NCBI RefSeq assembly: GCF_018327685.1
Contig: NZ_BNEL01000001.1
Location: 434,001-498,000 of the forward strand
Length of the DNA stretch: 64,000 nucleotides
Direction: 5' to 3'
Origin: Streptomyces sp. TS71-3
Lineage (GTDB): Bacteria; Actinomycetota; Actinomycetes; Streptomycetales; Streptomycetaceae
This document shows, piece after piece, positions 60,002-64,000 of the stretch. Within the stretch, counting starts at the first letter, position 1, and each line of letters begins with the position of its first letter. The notes below the pieces were generated by a model. That model was given only the letters and a program-made list of their open reading frames with translations. It had not been told where the DNA came from and did no database searches. A program made the translations under genes and the position numbers.

Positions 60002-61297
60002 ATGAAGCAGACACCGCGCACAACGACAGGCACAACGCAGAGACCGCGCACAACGACAGGCACAACGCAGACACCGCGCACAACGACAGGCACGACGACG
60101 GGGACAACGGCAACCGACGCACAGCACACCGGCGGACAGCACCCCGAGAGCGCCGGGGCCACGCGGCAGCACGGCACGGCCGCCAGGCGGTCCGAGCGGC
60201 AGGACGTCGTCGTCCTGGGCGCGGGCTACGCCGGTCTCGCGGCCGCCACCCAGCTGGCCGGGCACGCCCGCGTCACCGTCGTCGACCCGGCCACCCGCTT
60301 CACGGAGCGGGTCCGGCTGCACGAGCAGGCCGTGGGCGGCCGCGACGTCACCCACCCGCTGACCGGCCGCGGCGGCCTGCTCGGCAGGCAGGTCACGCAC
60401 GTGGCCGCCCGCGCGGCCGCCCTGGACCCGGCCGCCCGCACGATCACCACGGACGACGGCCGGACCCTGGGGTACGACCGGCTGGTCTACGCCCTCGGCA
60501 GCCGTACCGGAATCGCCCCCGGCGCCTCGGGCGGGACCGGGCGCGTGCACACCACCGAGCACGCCGCCGAGCTGCACCGGCGGCTCGCGGCGGGCCCCGG
60601 CTCGGTGGCCGTCGTCGGCGGCGGCCTGACCGGCATCGAGATGGCGGCCGAGATCGCGGAACGCTCGGAGGGGCACCGGGTGCGGCTGCTCTCGGACGGC
60701 CTCGTCGGAGCGGGCCTGTCCGCGAAGGGCCGGGCGCACGTGCACGCCGTCCTGGAAGCGCGGGGTGTACGCATCGAGGAGGGGCACCGGGTCGCCCATC
60801 CCGACGACGTCGACGCCGACACCGTGGTCTGGGCCGCGGCCATGGTCCCGAACGCGGAACTCGCCGCCCAGGCCGGCCTCACCCTGCACCCGTCCGGCCG
60901 GATCGCGGTCGACGAGGCGCTGCGCTCCGTCAGCCACCCCGAGGTGTACGTGCCCGGTGACGCCGGGGCGGCCCACTCCGCCACGGCGGGGGCGATGCGG
61001 ATGGGGTGCGCGGCGGCCCTGCCGACGGGCGTGTCCGCGGCACGGTCGATCATCGCCGAGCTGCGCGGCGGCGCACCGCGGCCGTTGCGCTTCTCGTACC
61101 GGATCCAGTGCATCAGCCTCGGCCGCACGGACGGCCTGGTGCAGTTCGTGCGCGCGGACGACTCGCCCCGCGAGCGCGCCCTCACCGGCTGGCTCGCGGC
61201 CCGCACGAAGGAGCAGGTGGTGCGCACCACGGTCCGCTTCCTGCGCCTCACGATCCGGGCGCCGTACGCGGCGCGGCTGGTGCCGGGGATGGGATAG
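60002..61297 (+). CDS. FAD-dependent pyridine nucleotide-disulfide/NDH-2-like oxidoreductase, ECF41 partner
   Basis: The product has 431 residues. The first 60 are low complexity: three 30-bp repeats encode PRTTTGTTQ units. The folded part has FAD-binding VVVLGAGYAGLAAATQLAG, NAD-binding VAVVGGGLTGIEMAAEIAE and the second FAD site EVYVPGDAGAA. This is the NDH-2/AIF-like two-dinucleotide architecture. ECF41 sigma genes are usually next to an oxidoreductase or carboxymuconolactone decarboxylase that they control, and the promoter motif supports this here. ATG at 60002 agrees with that promoter; a later start after the repeats is possible. Confidence 0.85.
   Translation: MKQTPRTTTGTTQRPRTTTGTTQTPRTTTGTTTGTTATDAQHTGGQHPESAGATRQHGTAARRSERQDVVVLGAGYAGLAAATQLAGHARVTVVDPATRFTERVRLHEQAVGGRDVTHPLTGRGGLLGRQVTHVAARAAALDPAARTITTDDGRTLGYDRLVYALGSRTGIAPGASGGTGRVHTTEHAAELHRRLAAGPGSVAVVGGGLTGIEMAAEIAERSEGHRVRLLSDGLVGAGLSAKGRAHVHAVLEARGVRIEEGHRVAHPDDVDADTVVWAAAMVPNAELAAQAGLTLHPSGRIAVDEALRSVSHPEVYVPGDAGAAHSATAGAMRMGCAAALPTGVSAARSIIAELRGGAPRPLRFSYRIQCISLGRTDGLVQFVRADDSPRERALTGWLAARTKEQVVRTTVRFLRLTIRAPYAARLVPGMG
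60006..60096. repeat. 30-bp coding tandem repeat at the start of the FAD oxidoreductase gene
   Basis: Three units containing ACCGCGCACAACGACAGGCA lie right behind the start codon and encode TPRTTTGTTQ-like decapeptides. The sigma gene next door has its own, unrelated, N-terminal coding repeat. Confidence 0.88.
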
Positions 61298-61309
61298 CGG
61301 GCCTGAACC

Positions 61310-61365
61310 GGCCACACGGCCACACGGCCACACGGCCACACGGCCACGCGGCCACACGGCCAGCG
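61310..61365. repeat. 8-bp tandem repeat between FAD oxidoreductase and aldo/keto reductase genes
   Basis: GGCCACAC repeats about seven times (one copy GGCCACGC, the last GGCCAGCG). It lies 12 bases after the stop of the FAD oxidoreductase gene. The rest of the 219-base gap holds no gene. Confidence 0.9.
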
Positions 61366-61516
61366 GGGCGGCGGGAAGCGGCGCCGGTGCGCGGCCCCGG
61401 CGCGACCGCACCGGTGCGGTGGCCCAGGCACGCCGGAGCGCCGTCGCGCGGTTTCGCCCGATGGCGAGGCGGTACTCGCTGTGTGGGACGAAGGCCGCCC
61501 GCCGGAGGGACCCGAA

Positions 61517-62491
61517 ATGAAGCGCGTCGAACTCGGGGACCTGGAGGTCTCCCGGATCGGGCTGGGCTGCATGGGCATGGCCGCCATCTACGGCCGCCAG
61601 GGCGTGGACGACGCGGAGTCCGTCCGCACCGTCCACCGTGCGCTGGACCTCGGCGTCACCCTGCTGGACACCGCCGAGGTCTACGGCCCGTACACCAACG
61701 AGGAACTGGTCGGCCGCGCGATCGCCGGGCGGCGGGACCACGTGGTGCTGGCCACCAAGTTCGGTTACCTCTCCCAGCCTTCGGGCCGGCAGGCCCTGGA
61801 CAGCAGCCCGGCGAGCGTCCGCCACGCCGTGGAGGGCTCGCTCCGCAGGCTCGGCACCGACCACATCGACCTCTGCATCCAGCACCGCGTCGACCCCGAC
61901 ACGCCCATCGAGGAGACCATGGGCGCGCTGAAGGAACTGGTCACCGAGGGCAAGATCCGGCACATCGGCCTCTCGGAGGCCGCACCGGAGACGATCCGCC
62001 GCGCGCACGCCGTCCACCCCGTCACCGCCCTCCAGACCGAGTACTCCCTGTGGGCCAGGGAGCCGGAGGACGAGATCCTGCCGACGCTGCGGGACCTGGA
62101 CATCGGCTTCATCGGGTACGCCCCGCTCGGCCGCGGGTTCCTCACCGGCACCATCCGCGACAGCGGCCAGATCGCGGAGGACGACTTCCGCAAGACCGAC
62201 CCCCGTTTCTCCGGCGCCAACCTGGAGGCGAACCTGCGGATCGCCGACGAGGTCAAGGCCGTCGCCGACGACGCCGGGGCGACTCCCGCGCAGGTCGCGC
62301 TGGCCTGGCTGCTCGCGCAGGGCGAGGACGTCGTCCCCATCCCCGGCACCAAGCGGGTCTCCCGCCTGGAGGAGGACATCGCGGCCACCTGCGTGCGCCT
62401 CACCCGCCCCCAACTCCAGCGCCTCCAGTCCCTGTCCGCGTCCCACGGAGACCGGTACGGAGACATGTCGGACATCGATCAGCACACCTGA
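61517..62491 (+). CDS. Aldo/keto reductase (AKR13-like)
   Basis: The product has 324 residues. It has the AKR pattern [30 protein letters not shown] (catalytic Asp-Tyr), VLATKFGY (Lys), [17 protein letters not shown] (His) and [19 protein letters not shown] for the cofactor. This is close to the common AKR of the YakC/IolS type acting on small aldehydes. ATG at 61517 follows GGAGGGA. It is a different subgroup from the reductase at 42.9 kb. It has no adjacent regulator. Confidence 0.9.
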   Translation: MKRVELGDLEVSRIGLGCMGMAAIYGRQGVDDAESVRTVHRALDLGVTLLDTAEVYGPYTNEELVGRAIAGRRDHVVLATKFGYLSQPSGRQALDSSPASVRHAVEGSLRRLGTDHIDLCIQHRVDPDTPIEETMGALKELVTEGKIRHIGLSEAAPETIRRAHAVHPVTALQTEYSLWAREPEDEILPTLRDLDIGFIGYAPLGRGFLTGTIRDSGQIAEDDFRKTDPRFSGANLEANLRIADEVKAVADDAGATPAQVALAWLLAQGEDVVPIPGTKRVSRLEEDIAATCVRLTRPQLQRLQSLSASHGDRYGDMSDIDQHT

Positions 62492-62673
62492 CGGCGTGGT
62501 GGAGCCGGGTCAGGAGTGCGGCGAACAGTCGTGTCCGGGCCACCGGACGGCGGGGGTCTCCGGGGCCCGCGCAGGCGCGCGGCAGCGCCCACCCCGTGAA
62601 GGGGCCGCCCAAGGGCCGAAGTCCCTGGCGTACGCTGGCACGGTCCGTTCACACCCCTACGAAAGGGACGCCG

Positions 62674-63909
62674 GTGACCGACCAGGCCGACACCGCTTCC
62701 GCGGGCACCCCGGCGGATGTCGACGTGACAGCCGTCCTCCAGCGGGCCGCGGCCGGCGGCCGGATCACGCCAGAGGAAGCCGTCGTCCTCTACCGCGACG
62801 CCCCGCTGCACGCCCTCGGCCGGACCGCGGACACCCTCCGCAGGCGCCGCTACGCGGGCACGGAGCACATCGCGACGTACATCATCGAGCGGAACATCAA
62901 CTACACCAACGTGTGCGTGACGGCGTGCAAGTTCTGCGCGTTCTACGCGGCGCCGAAGGACACGGACAAGGGCTGGACCCGCGACCTGGACGACATCCTG
63001 CGCCGCTGCGCGGAGACCGTCGAGTTGGGCGGCACCCAGATCATGTTCCAGGGCGGCCACCACCCGGACTACGGCGTGGAGTACTACGAGAAGCACTTCG
63101 CGGCCATCAAGAAGGCGTTCCCCGAGCTGGTGATCCACTCCCTCGGCGCGTCCGAGGTGGAGCACATGGCCCGTATCTCCGGCGTCACCGTCGAAGAGGC
63201 GATCTCCCGCATCCACGCCGCGGGCCTGGACTCGTTCGCGGGGGCGGGCGCGGAGCTGCTGCCCGCCCGGCCGCGCAAGGCCATCGCCCCGCTGAAGGAG
63301 TCCGGCGAGCGCTGGCTGGAGATCATGGAGACCGCGCACGGGCTGGGCGTGGAGTCCACCAGCACGATGCTGATGGGCACCGGCGAGACCAACGCCGAGC
63401 GCATCGAGCACCTGCGCATGATCCGCGACGTACAGGACCGCACGGGCGGCTTCCGCGCCTTCATCCCGTACACCTACCAGCCCGAGAACAACCACCTGAA
63501 GGGCCAGACGCAGGCCACCCTCCTGGAGTACCTGCGCATGATCGCCATCGCGCGGATCTTCCTGGACAACGTCGCCCACATCCAGGGCTCCTGGCTGACC
63601 ACCGGCAAGGAGGTCGGCCAGCTCTCCCTGCACTACGGCGCGGACGACCTCGGCTCGATCATGCTGGAGGAGAACGTGGTCTCCTCCGCGGGCGCCCGGC
63701 ACCGCTCGAACCGGATGGAGATCATCGACCTGATCCGCTCGGCGGGCCGGGTCCCGGCGCAGCGCGCCACCACCTACGAGCACCTCGTCGTGCACGACGA
63801 CCCGGCCGACGACCCCGTCGACGACCGCGTCGTCTCCCACCTCTCCTCCACCGCCCTGGACGGTACGGGGACGGGCCGCCGTTCGCTGAAGCTCGTCGAC
63901 GCCGGCTGA
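62674..63909 (+). CDS. mqnC: Cyclic dehypoxanthine futalosine synthase (radical SAM)
   Basis: The product has 411 residues. MqnC cyclises dehypoxanthinyl futalosine in the futalosine pathway to menaquinone. The radical-SAM cluster motif is intact: NVCVTACKFCAF with Cys81, Cys85 and Cys88. Other family features are QIMFQGGHHPDYGVEYYE, SFAGAGAELL, STSTMLMGTGET and IPYTYQPENNHLKG. GTG at 62674 has AAAGGGA upstream, and TACGCT at 62630 is a promoter-like element 44 bases ahead. It gives an internal comparison for the MqnE-like gene at 33.7 kb, which lacks this motif. Confidence 0.95.
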   Translation: MTDQADTASAGTPADVDVTAVLQRAAAGGRITPEEAVVLYRDAPLHALGRTADTLRRRRYAGTEHIATYIIERNINYTNVCVTACKFCAFYAAPKDTDKGWTRDLDDILRRCAETVELGGTQIMFQGGHHPDYGVEYYEKHFAAIKKAFPELVIHSLGASEVEHMARISGVTVEEAISRIHAAGLDSFAGAGAELLPARPRKAIAPLKESGERWLEIMETAHGLGVESTSTMLMGTGETNAERIEHLRMIRDVQDRTGGFRAFIPYTYQPENNHLKGQTQATLLEYLRMIAIARIFLDNVAHIQGSWLTTGKEVGQLSLHYGADDLGSIMLEENVVSSAGARHRSNRMEIIDLIRSAGRVPAQRATTYEHLVVHDDPADDPVDDRVVSHLSSTALDGTGTGRRSLKLVDAG

Positions 63910-63998
63910 GCCGGCTGAGCCGGGTTGCCCACTGACCCGTGTCACGTGCTGATCCAGGTCGCCTGCTGACCCGGGTCGGCCCCTGACTCGGGTCGTCC
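63901..63998. repeat. Short tandem repeats beginning at the 3' end and stop codon of mqnC
   Basis: GCCGGCTGA (last codons plus stop) is repeated at once as GCCGGCTGA and then GCCGGGT. From about 63935 a looser 17-base unit with TGACCCGGGTCG recurs three times to the end of the window. It is the third case in this window where the repeat includes a gene's stop codon. Confidence 0.75.
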
Positions 63999-64000
63999 GC

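Overview
The window is chromosomal DNA from a high-GC actinomycete, almost certainly Streptomyces or a close relative. The evidence is: third codon positions are nearly all G or C; GTG and TTG starts are frequent; several promoters lie directly on start codons (leaderless style); menaquinone genes are of the futalosine type; and families typical of streptomycetes are present (XRE/DUF5753 plus DUF397-like proteins, DUF2637, DUF3558-like lipoproteins, an ECF41-type sigma factor, GAF/PAS/PP2C phosphatase, UdgX). No rRNA, tRNA, CRISPR array, insertion sequence or prophage was seen.

Layout. 1-4.4 kb: minus-strand catabolic unit (LysR regulator, FAD oxidoreductase, IlvD/Edd dehydratase, start of a fourth gene). 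4.7-7.5 kb: small protein plus multi-pass HEXXH metallopeptidase. 7.7-11.6 kb: class I lysyl-tRNA synthetase convergent with the peptidase and divergent from argS. 11.9-15.6 kb: DUF2637 membrane protein and two lipoproteins. 15.9-17.1 kb: RtcB RNA ligase. 17.3-21.4 kb: SDR, YnfA, a mycothiol-type isomerase-fold protein and hypotheticals. 21.7-28.5 kb: hemL, a histidine phosphatase and a complete System II cytochrome c maturation set (TlpA/ResA, CcdA, ResB, CcsB). 28.7-34.7 kb: UbiD, UbiA and UbiX family menaquinone enzymes, an AsnC regulator and an MqnE homologue that has lost its radical-SAM cysteines. 34.7-36.8 kb: anti-sigma-type ATPase, XRE regulator and three tandem DUF397-like genes. 37-41.4 kb: secreted TAP-type hydrolase, NarL-type two-component system and UdgX. 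41.7-46.4 kb: DUF4229, TetR/aldo-keto reductase pair and PP2C phosphatase. 46.6-54.1 kb: lipid cluster (TetR, MaoC, large FabG, thiolase, FadD). 54.5-63.9 kb: cold-shock protein, MqnA, Ser/Thr kinase, ECF41 sigma with its FAD oxidoreductase, aldo-keto reductase and MqnC.

How it fits together. The middle and right of the window are rich in respiratory-chain genes: heme precursor synthesis, cytochrome c assembly, and menaquinone synthesis at its first step (MqnA), the cyclization step (MqnC) and the late prenylation/decarboxylation steps. MqnB and MqnD are not here, and the only MqnE relative is defective in its key motif. 

Two non-coding themes stand out. A composite repeat with inverted GC-rich ends recurs in many intergenic gaps, mostly between convergent genes, and once forms a 77-bp tandem array. 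Short tandem repeats (8-30 bp units) are also very common; several start from the stop codon of a gene.
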